Shown in pieces: positions 1 to 8,735 of a stretch of 64,000 bases of DNA. The notes below the pieces were generated by a model that saw only the letters and a list, made by a program, of their open reading frames with translations, had not been told where the DNA came from and searched no databases. How positions within the stretch are numbered: the first letter of the stretch is position 1; every line of letters starts with the position of its first letter. Source of the DNA: a virus; IMG/VR virus record IMGVR_UViG_3300044972_002389, positions 264,604-328,603 of that record; one strand, 5' to 3'. The translations under genes and the position numbers were made by a program.

Positions 1-669
1 ACATTTAACAAATACATTTTGACCTTCCACAGACTCACACAATAAATTTGCATCGGAAATTGCTTGTAACATCTTATCATGGCTCAACATTGATTTTTTC
101 AATGCAGACATGCGGCTGCTTGCACTGATCTTGTTTTTGGTTGTTTGTGAGTGTTTTTTGCCACGCATATGACTCCCAAAATCATAACCTTGCTCGTGCA
201 ATGTTTGTTTGGCTTTTGCTGCTCGTTGTTGCATCAATTCTGGATTCTGATGTGCGTAATCTTGCACTCCTTGGCGGATCTGATTCCTAGTAGCAGGGCT
301 CAATATGGCCCCTTTTCTGGGATGAGTATCATTCTGCTGCCATTTGACAGTTCGCGCTGCAACAGCTTTGCGTAGATTTTCAAGATGGTCGGGATCTGTA
401 ACTTTCTTGCCTTTGTTTGACGGAATTTGACCTTCCCGCTTTTCACTCATTTTTTGTAAGCTGGCTTGCGCATGTTTCTTACCAAACATGCCGTTTTTTT
501 CGCCGCTGCGCGCTAAACTACGTTCTTTTTTGTAGTCTGCACAAGCTAAGCTATCACGCCCAAATTTCTGTCGGTATTGTTCACTACTTATTTGATGAGA
601 GAATTTCAAATGAGTGCTGCTGATAATCTTGTCAAATATTTTTTCACATAACTGACACGTTATTGTCAT
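1..669 (-). CDS. Homing-endonuclease-like protein with NUMOD3-type repeats (partial)
   Basis: The minus strand is open from an ATG at 669 to the window edge (223 codons, C-terminus missing). A good ribosome site (AAGGAA) lies about 6 bases before the ATG. The N-terminus has a CxxC zinc-finger-like segment (CQLCEKIF, then H and SSEQYRQKFG). A NUMOD3-like DNA-binding motif follows (GEKNGMFGKKHAQASLQKM) and a related basic segment near residue 170 (GSHMRGKKHSQTTKNKI). These modules are typical of phage GIY-YIG and HNH homing endonucleases. The catalytic domain is not visible and may lie beyond the edge. The protein resembles the GIY-YIG gene at 21592-22308, which also pairs NUMOD3-like repeats with a CxxC finger. 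The class of nuclease is inferred. Confidence 0.7.
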   Translation of the reverse strand, partial: MTITCQLCEKIFDKIISSTHLKFSHQISSEQYRQKFGRDSLACADYKKERSLARSGEKNGMFGKKHAQASLQKMSEKREGQIPSNKGKKVTDPDHLENLRKAVAARTVKWQQNDTHPRKGAILSPATRNQIRQGVQDYAHQNPELMQQRAAKAKQTLHEQGYDFGSHMRGKKHSQTTKNKISASSRMSALKKSMLSHDKMLQAISDANLLCESVEGQNVFVKC

Positions 670-733
670 AGCTATTTCCTTCGTTTTAGTATATAGTTAT
701 TTAAGGCTTTATAACAATATCTATCCATAATAA

Positions 734-747
734 TCTGTCTAGACAGA
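734..747. repeat. 14-bp perfect palindrome in divergent intergenic region
   Basis: TCTGTCTAGACAGA lies between the minus-strand endonuclease gene (start 669) and the plus-strand gene at 796. It may be an operator. No partner protein is evident. Confidence 0.5.
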
Positions 748-765
748 CAACAATCCGAACTTAAG

Positions 766-774
766 CTTAAATAC
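766..774 (+). promoter_or_regulatory. T4-type late promoter-like motif CTTAAATAC
   Basis: TAAATA core 22 bases upstream of the ATG at 796. The same core recurs before many virion genes in this window. Confidence 0.45.
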
Positions 775-795
775 AAGAAAACAATTGCAGGTAAC

Positions 796-1119
796 ATGAC
801 AAGCTCAATTCTTGAATCTGAAGAAATTGACTCAGACCCTCAAACTGACCTTGATTATGAAAGGCAGAGAGTTACTGGTGAGTTGACTAAACTAAGTGTA
901 GCCTTGTTTGAGCACTACAGCTCTACTATGGGGAAAAATGATGCATTGGGTATGTTGATTGAAAGTTTGAGCGAAACCTTAGGCAATATGATCAGTCTTG
1001 TTGCTGATGATCATCAACAAGAAGTTATTGACGGTGCACATTTGGTTATTCTGCAAGGCCTAATCAGTCAACAAGAGAGCATTGCTCTATTGGCTTATGG
1101 TCAAGTGGGGCATGCCTAA
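796..1119 (+). CDS. Hypothetical acidic protein upstream of tail tube
   Basis: The protein has 107 residues, is acidic at its N-terminus and looks mostly helical. I do not recognise a family. It lies between the left-edge endonuclease gene and the tail tube gene and has its own late-promoter-like motif. That suggests a small virion or assembly protein. No membrane segment or metal motif is visible. Confidence 0.6.
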   Translation: MTSSILESEEIDSDPQTDLDYERQRVTGELTKLSVALFEHYSSTMGKNDALGMLIESLSETLGNMISLVADDHQQEVIDGAHLVILQGLISQQESIALLAYGQVGHA

Positions 1120-1149
1120 AAACTGCCCCTGATTTTTCCACCCTCTCTC

Positions 1150-1158
1150 CATAAATAA
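1150..1158 (+). promoter_or_regulatory. Late promoter-like motif CATAAATAA
   Basis: Close match to the T4 late promoter TATAAATA, 31 bases before the tail tube ATG at 1190. A leader with TGGAG follows. Confidence 0.6.
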
Positions 1159-1189
1159 GTTTGCAATAAACAAGTTTCTGGAGTAGAGC

Positions 1190-1771
1190 ATGGTAGAGAC
1201 TCTTTCAAAATTCGGCGTTCCCATCAACGGTGCAAGAAATGGCTTGCTCATGCCGAAGATCAAACATCGCTTCCGTGTGCGAGTAATCAATTTTGGGCCC
1301 ATTGCTGGTGGGTTGGAGTTGACTCAACAGGTAGTTAGTGCAGCCCGGCCCAATGTTTCAATGAACAGCGTTGAGGTACACAGCTACAATTCCATTATGC
1401 ATTACGCTGGTAAGGCAACTTGGCAACAGATGAACATCACTGTTCGTGACGATATTACTAACAGTGTCAGCAAACTCGTGGGTCACCAGCTACAAAAACA
1501 AATGAACTTTTTTGAACAAACAAGTGTTGCTGCGGGCATCAATTACAAGTTTACAACTATTCTTGAAATACTTGATGGCGGCAACGAAACAGTATTTGAA
1601 ACTTGGACTTTGGAAGGTTGTTTCCTTGAAACTGTTGATTATCAATCACTAGAATACAACAGCAGTGACCCCGTGGACATTCAGCTTACTGTGAGATTTG
1701 ACAATGCCACCCTTGCGGATGGGTTGTTTGAACTAAATCCGCAATTTAGACCTGGTGTCAGTATAGGATAA
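1190..1771 (+). CDS. Tail tube protein (gp19-like)
   Basis: At 193 residues it is close to T4 gp19 and other contractile-tail tube proteins. The pattern fits the family: N-terminal FGVPINGARNGLLMPKIKHRFRV, a central region on hydrophobic beta strands (WQQMNITVRDD), and a C-terminal strand with EYNSSDPVDIQLTVRFDNA. Hexamers would stack into the inner tube that delivers DNA. It has its own late promoter and is followed four bases later by a second tube-like gene. Identification is by recalled family pattern only. Confidence 0.75.
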   Translation: MVETLSKFGVPINGARNGLLMPKIKHRFRVRVINFGPIAGGLELTQQVVSAARPNVSMNSVEVHSYNSIMHYAGKATWQQMNITVRDDITNSVSKLVGHQLQKQMNFFEQTSVAAGINYKFTTILEILDGGNETVFETWTLEGCFLETVDYQSLEYNSSDPVDIQLTVRFDNATLADGLFELNPQFRPGVSIG

Positions 1772-1774
1772 CCT

Positions 1775-2800
1775 GTGCCTTTAGCAGCCGATCAAGCGCA
1801 ACAGCAAACCTCTAATGAACTAGGCGCATCAGCAGGAAGCCGTACTTACTATCGCGGCCTCCCTTTGATCTTGCGCAACAGTAGGTATGCTACAAAACAT
1901 ACAAAAACCAATCGTGTCATTAGTGCAATGCCACGTCAAAAGTTTTTGTTTTATGCAAGCTTCAATGCTGGGCCTGCCATCAGCTCCTTGAGAGAATTCA
2001 GCAGTTGGCAATCAGGATTTGCCTTCCAAATCAAAACTATTGATAGGCCTAAATTCTCTCCTGAGGCTAAAATCCTAAAACAATACAATCGTAAGCGTGT
2101 TGTCTACACTGGTATCGACTATTCAGATTTGAATATCATTTTGCACGACACTGTTGATGACCGAGTATTACGGGTGTGGAGAGATTACTACAACTGGTAT
2201 TTTGGGGATGGAAGACTGCGGCCTAATAGTAGAATAGGCAATGCAGTGGCTTGGCGAAGCAGCGTAATTGAAAAAGAGTTTAGTATCGGAAGTGGCTGGG
2301 GATTCAGTCCACAACCAGGCCCTGACACTAACTTTTTTGAAAGTCTTGACATTTACACCTTTTATGGTGGCAAGTACACCAAAATGCGAGTATACAATCC
2401 AAAAGTGTCCAGTCTTGAGTTTGACAGCTTGGAAACAGAAAGCAGTGCCCTTAACACAATCAACATGACTGTCAAGCATGAAGGTGTAGCTTTTGAGGAA
2501 GTAGCTTATAAATTAACTCCTGAATTGATCAGCAAATTTGATTTAGATGGCGGTGACTATTATGAGCCTGCAGACATGTTTGGCGGTGTGAACACCTTTT
2601 TGTTGGAATTGGATGACAGCATTCAAAACACATTGGATGGGCTGCTCAACAATGTTGCCAGCAACGTACCTTTTGTGGGACAGGTGTTGAGCAGTCTTGG
2701 ATCACGTGCCATAACTGCAAGTGGAATAACAGGCATTGGGGGCAGAGTCGCACAGCGACTGGGGTCAAGTGCATTGAGTAGATGGGGGAGATTCATCTAA
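1775..2800 (+). CDS. Tail tube-fold protein, probable baseplate/tube junction component
   Basis: 341 residues from a GTG start four bases after the tail tube stop. The middle part (FAFQIKTIDRPKF, YNRKRVVYTGIDYSDLNIIL, VWRDYYNWYFGD) resembles the tail-tube fold shared by T4 gp19, gp48 and gp54. The C-terminus (about residues 285-341) is Gly/Ser/Ala-rich and hydrophobic (ASNVPFVGQVLSSLGSRAI). A tube-initiator or baseplate-hub role is inferred from this and from adjacency to the tube gene. It could also be a second tube-like virion protein. Confidence 0.55.
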   Translation: MPLAADQAQQQTSNELGASAGSRTYYRGLPLILRNSRYATKHTKTNRVISAMPRQKFLFYASFNAGPAISSLREFSSWQSGFAFQIKTIDRPKFSPEAKILKQYNRKRVVYTGIDYSDLNIILHDTVDDRVLRVWRDYYNWYFGDGRLRPNSRIGNAVAWRSSVIEKEFSIGSGWGFSPQPGPDTNFFESLDIYTFYGGKYTKMRVYNPKVSSLEFDSLETESSALNTINMTVKHEGVAFEEVAYKLTPELISKFDLDGGDYYEPADMFGGVNTFLLELDDSIQNTLDGLLNNVASNVPFVGQVLSSLGSRAITASGITGIGGRVAQRLGSSALSRWGRFI

Positions 2801-3270
2801 TGGTTCAAGATCTCATAACCAGGAATTTGATTGATCAATCAAATAATTTTGGTCAAGAAAGTATCGTTGTAAATGTGCAAGGCACAAGACAGTTTCAAAA
2901 TCCCGCAACAGGTGAATTGCAAAACCGTCCCATCAATGCCAGTGCATATGATTTACAAAATAGCCCACTTGATAACAGTTTCCAAATCAATCCCGAAAAC
3001 TATGCGATCGCCAAAAGCATGTTCTCAGGGCAAGCAGTTCCTGAAAATCTCAGCAACACTTATGGCGCTATTGCTGCGGTAACTGCAAAAAGCATAAACA
3101 AAAATCCACAGAGCTTGTTCAAAAACGGTGTTATGACGCCAGACCTGTTGGAGAATTTGAATTTTTTTCGATCAGCAGCAAGTCAAATAGGTTACAACAA
3201 TGGGCCGCCTGATCCCCCGTATGTCAATAATTTGATGCTCAACGCAAAGATTTTGGCACAAACAACATAA
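2800..3270 (+). CDS. Hypothetical virion-cluster protein
   Basis: The start is ATG 2800, overlapping the previous stop as TAATG, with the strong ribosome site GGGGGAG nine bases upstream. An in-frame ATG at 2782 would destroy that arrangement. The 156 residues are rich in Asn and Gln. I do not recognise a family. Position between the tube-like protein and the gp4-like nuclease suggests a baseplate or head-tail joining role. Confidence 0.6.
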   Translation: MVQDLITRNLIDQSNNFGQESIVVNVQGTRQFQNPATGELQNRPINASAYDLQNSPLDNSFQINPENYAIAKSMFSGQAVPENLSNTYGAIAAVTAKSINKNPQSLFKNGVMTPDLLENLNFFRSAASQIGYNNGPPDPPYVNNLMLNAKILAQTT

Positions 3271-3275
3271 GATTC

Positions 3276-3281
3276 TAAATA
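3276..3281 (+). promoter_or_regulatory. Late promoter core TAAATA five bases before the ATG
   Basis: If used, transcription would start at about the ATG at 3287, giving a near-leaderless mRNA. Similar spacing is seen at 43523 (+) and 21325 (-). Confidence 0.35.
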
Positions 3282-3286
3282 GATGC

Positions 3287-3721
3287 ATGGCAATAAAATA
3301 CAGTCAAGGCACCTTCACACCGAAAAATCCTGGAAAAGTGGTTGGTAATCCCTCACCTACCTTCCGTAGTTCTTGGGAATTAGCATGCATGCATTTTTTT
3401 GATACTCATCCCAGCATAATTCAATGGGCTAGTGAATTTATCAAAATACCCTACAAAAACCCCTTAACAGGCAAACAAAGTCTCTATGTGCCTGATTTCC
3501 TAATTGTATATCAGGACAAAGCTGGTAACAACATAGGTGAGCTGATTGAAATCAAGCCCAAAAAAGAAACCTTGATGGAAAATGCCAAAAGCAAAAGAGA
3601 TAAAGCGTTTGTAATTGTGAATACAGCAAAATGGGCTGCTGCATTTGCTTGGGCAAATAAACAGGGTTTGAAATTTAGAGTTGTGAATGAAGACAGCATA
3701 TTCAAGCAAAAAGGCAAATAA
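3287..3721 (+). CDS. Head completion nuclease-like protein (gp4-like)
   Basis: 144 residues. The motif SPTFRSSWELACMHFFDTHP, followed by WASEFIKIPYKNP, VPDFLIVY and GELIEIKPKKE, is the PD-(D/E)xK nuclease layout of the T4 gp4 head-completion family. It also resembles TnsA-like nucleases. The acidic and Lys residues of the core (PDF, then EIK) are present. In T4-like phages this family acts on packaged DNA ends or head-tail joining. Its stop overlaps the next ATG (TAATG), which indicates coupling. Confidence 0.7.
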   Translation: MAIKYSQGTFTPKNPGKVVGNPSPTFRSSWELACMHFFDTHPSIIQWASEFIKIPYKNPLTGKQSLYVPDFLIVYQDKAGNNIGELIEIKPKKETLMENAKSKRDKAFVIVNTAKWAAAFAWANKQGLKFRVVNEDSIFKQKGK

Positions 3722-4182
3722 TGGGACGTTTTGATCAACTGGAACAAACTTTTGACTTGCCTAGACTGGAAGACAGCATATCTCCTCAAGAGTTGTTGGA
3801 AACCAGTCTTGAGAAAGCAAAAGATTTGGTTAAGGAATTCAAGGATCAAGATGCTGGTGAAGTTCATGACGATGAAATGAACGAAATTGCCAGTTTGGCG
3901 ATAGAGTGGGGCAAGAATTTAAATGATCTCGGCATGACAGTTGAAATGCGACACGCAGGGGAAATTTTCACAGCCAGCGCAACAATGCTGAAAGTTGCCT
4001 TGGATGCCCGGAACAGCAAAATGGACCGACGTTTGAAACAATTGAAATTGGATTTAGACCGATTGAAATTGGAAAAAGCTTTCCCAGATAAAAATGAGGA
4101 AGTTGATACAGGGAATATCAAAGTTTTGGACCGTAACGCATTGCTGGAACAATTGCGAGAGTTCAGCAGAGAAACTAAATAG
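3721..4182 (+). CDS. Probable small terminase subunit (gp16-like)
   Basis: 153 residues, helical, with an acidic N-terminal half and a charged C-terminal coiled coil (NSKMDRRLKQLKLDLDRLKL). T4 gp16-like small terminases have this layout. The gene lies upstream of the large terminase at 6020. Small terminase recognises DNA and regulates the gp17 motor. The assignment rests on shape and position, since this family diverges quickly. Confidence 0.5.
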   Translation: MGRFDQLEQTFDLPRLEDSISPQELLETSLEKAKDLVKEFKDQDAGEVHDDEMNEIASLAIEWGKNLNDLGMTVEMRHAGEIFTASATMLKVALDARNSKMDRRLKQLKLDLDRLKLEKAFPDKNEEVDTGNIKVLDRNALLEQLREFSRETK

Positions 4183-4204
4183 AGGAAGAATTGAAAGTAG
4201 TGCT

Positions 4205-5023
4205 ATGAAAAGTTTCAAAACATATTTGGAAGAAGCTCAAAAACAATACGACTTCCGCATCAAAATGGTGGTTCCGCCCACAGATGAGCATATGGATGAC
4301 ATGGAGCGGCTGTTAAGTAGATACAACCTCATCAGCATTGGCACTCCAGTGAAGATCTCTCCCAAGCAAGATGCTATGGAGTTCCGGGACATTGAAAATG
4401 CTGATGTTTGGTATATTGATGCTGTAATTGGCATCCCTTTCAGCGCATACATTCTTCAACAAGAACTTCGTGCTGCATTGAATATTCCTGAAAAGTTTTT
4501 GGTTGTGCGTAATGACAACGAGCCTATTGAAGTTGAAAGTCAAAAGATGCAAATCCTAAGCCTATTGGACAAAATGGCTGATGAAAAAGGTTTAACACAA
4601 AAAGCCAGCTTGTTGAGCACAGATAATGAATATCTAGATGCTGAACAGCCAGTTGTCAAAGACGCATTTGGGGACAAATACAACAAAAAATTTCTCAGTT
4701 ATCTGGCAGACGTTGCAGCTTCTCGGAAACCCCAAGAGTTTGAAACCCTCAGCAGTCACATTTCAGTTAAGGAATTGAAAGCTGCTCGGCAAGAACCCAC
4801 TCAAGACTTGGCAGATTTTAACGACAAGCATGATACACCAAAGCCTGTAACAAAATCCAAAAAATCCAACAAAATGCCAGTTGACAGCAAATTTTTGACT
4901 AGCAGTGGAAATTTTGATGACGACAGCAAGACCTACTTCACAGCACGCAAAAATCGCAGTGGGAAAACAGTAACCATGAGCATGCAAGCTGACGAAATCA
5001 GGCATCCTAGAAAAGGCAAGTAA
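4205..5023 (+). CDS. Putative capsid-targeted internal virion protein
   Basis: The start is ATG 4205. The protein begins MKSFKTYLEEA, which closely mimics the T4 capsid-targeting propeptide MKTYQEFIAEA of internal proteins, with a possible L-E-E/A cleavage site for a gp21-type prohead protease. The remaining part of the 272-residue protein is a compact N-terminal domain (to about residue 110) followed by a charged Lys/Ser-rich tail. I do not recognise the mature domain. Location among packaging genes supports a virion role; injection with DNA is speculative. Confidence 0.6.
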   Translation: MKSFKTYLEEAQKQYDFRIKMVVPPTDEHMDDMERLLSRYNLISIGTPVKISPKQDAMEFRDIENADVWYIDAVIGIPFSAYILQQELRAALNIPEKFLVVRNDNEPIEVESQKMQILSLLDKMADEKGLTQKASLLSTDNEYLDAEQPVVKDAFGDKYNKKFLSYLADVAASRKPQEFETLSSHISVKELKAARQEPTQDLADFNDKHDTPKPVTKSKKSNKMPVDSKFLTSSGNFDDDSKTYFTARKNRSGKTVTMSMQADEIRHPRKGK

Positions 5024-5025
5024 TT

Positions 5026-5766
5026 ATGGAATCAAATCGATATAATTTAACTATTTCAACCAAAGACATTCCCAGCAAGAGTGCTAGTGTTAGCACTGAC
5101 GATGCAGGTGATGTGATGAGGTTGATGCAGCTGGCTGGGCAAGGTAGTGACAAAAGATATAATGCATCAATAACATCTGCCAGTCAAAATCCCAATGATG
5201 CTGCTTCCATGACCGTAAACACTTGTGAGCCTGACGATGTTATGCGCTTGTTGCAGTTGGCTGGGGTTCCTCATATGACACAATCTAAAGCTTGTGGCTG
5301 TGATGGCCCTTGCGACTGTGATGTAGGAAAAGCTTGCGGCTGCCAAGGACCTTGCGATTGTGGAGACAGCGGCGTAGATGCCACGTCTCCAGAGGTAGTT
5401 GTTATGGAACAACAGGCTGAGTATGATTATGGCCACAAAGACCCTACTGAAGAAACTAAAGAATTTGACATAAAAGACTATAACTTCAAGGGACGTGGCG
5501 ATCTGCCTGAACGTTTGACAAATGCGCGATTTGGCAGCAATGCTTTGAAATCAGAAATGCGTGAAAGTATTCATGCCCGTTTAGTAGCAGCCTACAACGA
5601 CTTCATAAATGAAAGTGAACAGCGTGTAAATGCAGATGGTCGGGCCAGCCCTCTAACAGCTACAAAACGTGATGAGTTTTTGAAAGATCCCTACACTGAA
5701 GAACCTGACACTGACGGCAGTGAAAGCCCTTTGACTGATATCAAACGGCAACACATAAATCGATAA
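5026..5766 (+). CDS. Hypothetical protein with Cys-rich CGCxGPCDC repeats
   Basis: 246 residues. Two copies of a DVMRLxQLAG helix motif occur near residues 30 and 75. A Cys cluster near residues 85-112 contains two repeats of ACGCxGPCDC, eight or more cysteines in about 27 residues. The spacing suggests a small metal-binding knuckle. The C-terminal half is charged and has duplicated SPLT segments. I do not recognise a family. Short repeated modules in a virion cluster suggest an assembly or internal protein. Cys-rich proteins are rare among its neighbours. Confidence 0.6.
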   Translation: MESNRYNLTISTKDIPSKSASVSTDDAGDVMRLMQLAGQGSDKRYNASITSASQNPNDAASMTVNTCEPDDVMRLLQLAGVPHMTQSKACGCDGPCDCDVGKACGCQGPCDCGDSGVDATSPEVVVMEQQAEYDYGHKDPTEETKEFDIKDYNFKGRGDLPERLTNARFGSNALKSEMRESIHARLVAAYNDFINESEQRVNADGRASPLTATKRDEFLKDPYTEEPDTDGSESPLTDIKRQHINR

Positions 5767-5771
5767 TTTGC

Positions 5772-6017
5772 ATGCTGATACGTCGCACGACAATAGTAAC
5801 ACTGGACATTTTTTATTATCGACCTGATTATCAACACCTGATTCAGGAATTTGTGTGGACGTTGGATGACTACGTTCCAGAATTGCAGCGAACACAAGCG
5901 TTCTTGCAATTCTGGAAACAAAATATTGATGCAGTGATAAAAGAAATATTATTGGGTGTCAGCGGAGAAACACCTCGTAAACTGGAAGCAGTTGACCATT
6001 TGTTCCGCTTGTATTAG
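5772..6017 (+). CDS. Usg-like protein
   Basis: 81 residues. The core reads IFYYRPDYQHLIQEFVW, then VPELQRTQAFLQFW. This matches the pattern of the alphaproteobacterial Usg family, whose members carry a YxxPDHpxLLQxFVWQ segment followed by a FLxFW segment. Usg proteins are small and of unknown function, often near trp genes in Rhizobiales and Caulobacter. A phage copy directly before the terminase gene (3 bases apart) is unexpected and points to an alphaproteobacterial host. Assignment is from memory of the family pattern. Confidence 0.6.
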   Translation: MLIRRTTIVTLDIFYYRPDYQHLIQEFVWTLDDYVPELQRTQAFLQFWKQNIDAVIKEILLGVSGETPRKLEAVDHLFRLY

Positions 6018-6019
6018 AG

Positions 6020-7615
6020 ATGCTACAAAATAACACTGATCCAGTCCTAATAAAAAAGCCGCACCAACAGTTGCGACTGACTGCACACCAAGAGGCTGAG
6101 TTCCTCAAGTGTGCTATCAATCCCTTGTATTTTATAGACAACTACATATACATTCGACATAGCACCAAAGGCAGAGTGCCCTTCAAACTGTTTGACTATC
6201 AAAAAGACTTGGTTTTGACCTACTGGCAAAACCGCCAAGTTATAGCTATGTGCTCAAGACAGTTGGGGAAGACAGAAACAGCAGCCAGCTTCATGTTATG
6301 GTTCGCAACGTTCCAAAAAGATGTGAATATTTTGATCGCTGCCAATAATTTTCGCGCAGCTACCGAGATTATGGATCGCATCAAATTCAGTTATGAAGAA
6401 CTTCCTGACTGGTTAAAAGCTGGTGTTGTGACCTACAACGTGCAAAAGATTGTTTTTGACAACGGCAGCAAGATTGAAAGTGCTACTACCACTCCTTCAA
6501 CAGGACGTGGTAAATCCATCAGCTTGTTATATTTGGACGAGATGGCATTCGTTAAGCCTCGAATTGCTGAAGAGTTTTGGAGTGCCATCAGCCCAACTCT
6601 AGCCACTGGAGGAAAATGCATTATCACTAGCACTCCCAACAGTGATGAGGACCCATTTGCACAAATTTGGTATAGCAGTAATCGTACAATTGACGAATTT
6701 GGGAACGAACTGCCTGATGGACTGGGAGCAAATGGATTCAAAGCATTTGTTGCCAAATGGAATCAACATCCTGATCGAGACGAAGACTGGGCCAAAAAAG
6801 AGCGTGCCAAAATTGGTTATGAAAAGTTTGAGCGTGAATATGAACTGCGGTTCCTAACAGCAGACAGCACCTTGATTGACAGTCAGTGTCTAGCAGGACT
6901 GGTTTCAACTGAACCCTTGTTCAAAACCAACCATATACGATGGTGGGAAAAGCCTCAAGCCAACAACATTTATCTCATTAGCCTTGATCCATCAGCTGGC
7001 GTGGGCTTGGACTCAGCAGCTATACAAGTATGGCGATTGCCAGAAATGGCTCAGGTTGCTGAATGGATGCATAACCGCAGTGATGTTGCTACACAATTGA
7101 AAATGATTGTACAAATTACCAGCTTCATCGAACGAGAAATGCGAGCACAACCCCAGCAAATAAGCGAACCAGAAATATTCTGGACATTTGAAAACAACAG
7201 TTATGGGCAGGCTGTTATTGAACTTTTAAATGAAGCAGGATGGGACGTAGTACCAGCGCAATTGATGAGTGAACCCAATCAAAGTGGATCAAAGTTCAGG
7301 AAAGGATTGAATACAAATGGGCGCACAAAGAATCAAGCTGTAACCAAACTCAAAAGTTTGATAGAAGGCAATCGCCTCCAAATCAAGAGCAAGCCTTTGA
7401 TCTCAGAACTGAAAAACTATGTTACCAAAGGCGGAAGCTTTGCAGCCAAAAGTGGAGAACACGATGACTTGGTCAGTGCACTATTGATGATAGTAAGAAT
7501 GAGTCAGCTTATAGCAAGATGGGACGACAGCACAGCATCACAAATCAGGAATAATGATTTAGTGGAGGTTGATGATTTGATGGAGCCTTTGCCAATAGCT
7601 GTTAGCATCTGGTAA
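6020..7615 (+). CDS. Terminase large subunit (gp17-like)
   Basis: 531 residues, somewhat shorter than T4 gp17 (610). The ATPase domain has Walker A CSRQLGKTETA at residues 78-88 and Walker B LLYLDEMAF. The C-terminal RNase H-fold nuclease has LISLDPSAGVGLDSAAIQVW, WTFENNSYGQAVIEL and GEHDDLVSALLM, supplying the acidic metal ligands. It packages DNA into proheads and cuts concatemers. The gene follows the Usg-like gene by two bases. I saw no frameshift or missing catalytic residue. Confidence 0.95.
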   Translation: MLQNNTDPVLIKKPHQQLRLTAHQEAEFLKCAINPLYFIDNYIYIRHSTKGRVPFKLFDYQKDLVLTYWQNRQVIAMCSRQLGKTETAASFMLWFATFQKDVNILIAANNFRAATEIMDRIKFSYEELPDWLKAGVVTYNVQKIVFDNGSKIESATTTPSTGRGKSISLLYLDEMAFVKPRIAEEFWSAISPTLATGGKCIITSTPNSDEDPFAQIWYSSNRTIDEFGNELPDGLGANGFKAFVAKWNQHPDRDEDWAKKERAKIGYEKFEREYELRFLTADSTLIDSQCLAGLVSTEPLFKTNHIRWWEKPQANNIYLISLDPSAGVGLDSAAIQVWRLPEMAQVAEWMHNRSDVATQLKMIVQITSFIEREMRAQPQQISEPEIFWTFENNSYGQAVIELLNEAGWDVVPAQLMSEPNQSGSKFRKGLNTNGRTKNQAVTKLKSLIEGNRLQIKSKPLISELKNYVTKGGSFAAKSGEHDDLVSALLMIVRMSQLIARWDDSTASQIRNNDLVEVDDLMEPLPIAVSIW

Positions 7616-7618
7616 TCT

Positions 7619-7627
7619 CTTAAATAT
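7619..7627 (+). promoter_or_regulatory. Late promoter-like motif CTTAAATAT
   Basis: 23 bases before the ATG at 7650, with a GAAGGG ribosome site between them. Confidence 0.45.
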
Positions 7628-7649
7628 TGGAATAGAGAAGGGATAGAGT

Positions 7650-8717
7650 ATGGCAACACCTCATGAAGAGATGGCCCAATTGATTTTTGATGTTTTGAGT
7701 GGCAAGGGTCATGAAATTTATATGTACGATGAAAAAGGCAATCAAGTTTTTGATCCCAAGAAAAGCGATCGCCTTTGGAGTAACAATGAAAAGTTGATGG
7801 TTTCTCTAGGATATACCAAAGGCAAGCCACCTAAACCCTTGGTTACATTTTATACGAGTGATGTAACAGACAAAAAAAGGTTCAAGGATATCAAATTTGC
7901 CTTGAAGAGACACAATCCATGGGACTTCAGTTTTGACACCGAGCATTTTGCTCGTACGCTTGAGCCACGTCATTTCAAACACATGAACGTAACAGAAACT
8001 CATTCTTGGAGTGGAAGCACACGCACTAGCTATTTTCCCATCAATGGCGTATTGGTTGTAATCAAGCACTCAAGGCCTTGGCACAAAGACAATCTTGATC
8101 AAGCCCAACGCTGGCGCAGAATCAAACAGGTTATGCTCCATACTCCAACAGGAGAAAGATTTAAATTTCCGTTGAACCATGTGCTGGGAGCCAAAGCTAT
8201 GGCACAGCATCTAAGCCAACAAAAATCCATGCACGACGCTGAAGGAACTTTGATTCAAGATTTGACCAAATCCCTACAAAACATGAGTGCACTTCAACGT
8301 CGGGCACGTAGACTGGGGTCCACAAGCTTGCTGAATGAAATCAGCACAACTCGTGGACAAATCAAAAAGCTCTTGGGACAAATGGCAGAAACACGCTCCT
8401 ACAATGAGGGTGTTAGTAAGGCCAGAAAAATGTTGACTGATTGGAAACACCCTACAACATCATTGCCATTGACTTTCCGTGAAGCCAAAGACATGATGGG
8501 TTGGTTGGAAAGTTTTGATCTCCAGATAAGTGAAAATGAATCAAAAACAGACCAAGTGAAAGCTGCTTGGGTAGCAAGTGATGGCAACAAATATGAAACC
8601 CTAGACTACTTGAAAAGAAATGTTCCAGGGTGGGAAAGCCGCTTTGAAGCCGATCCATCTGCTGTGACAGCAGAGTTGGATGAAATAATTGAACAATTGA
8701 AAAAATCAGAAAAATAA
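7650..8717 (+). CDS. Hypothetical virion-cluster protein
   Basis: 355 residues. The N-terminal 190 residues contain VLSGKGHEIYMYDEKGNQVFDP and a compact mixed domain with many aromatic residues. The C-terminal half is helical and probably coiled coil (SLQNMSALQRRARRLG, ISTTRGQIKKLLGQM). I do not recognise a family. It has its own late-promoter-like motif and sits between terminase and SSB. A structural role is inferred. Confidence 0.6.
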   Translation: MATPHEEMAQLIFDVLSGKGHEIYMYDEKGNQVFDPKKSDRLWSNNEKLMVSLGYTKGKPPKPLVTFYTSDVTDKKRFKDIKFALKRHNPWDFSFDTEHFARTLEPRHFKHMNVTETHSWSGSTRTSYFPINGVLVVIKHSRPWHKDNLDQAQRWRRIKQVMLHTPTGERFKFPLNHVLGAKAMAQHLSQQKSMHDAEGTLIQDLTKSLQNMSALQRRARRLGSTSLLNEISTTRGQIKKLLGQMAETRSYNEGVSKARKMLTDWKHPTTSLPLTFREAKDMMGWLESFDLQISENESKTDQVKAAWVASDGNKYETLDYLKRNVPGWESRFEADPSAVTAELDEIIEQLKKSEK

Positions 8718-8735
8718 CTTGTAAGAACTATCAAT

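Noticed and set aside
151-623. Two plus-strand open frames at 151-375 and 417-623
   Set aside because: They lie opposite a continuous minus-strand frame with a good ribosome site and NUMOD3-like motifs, and their translations look random.
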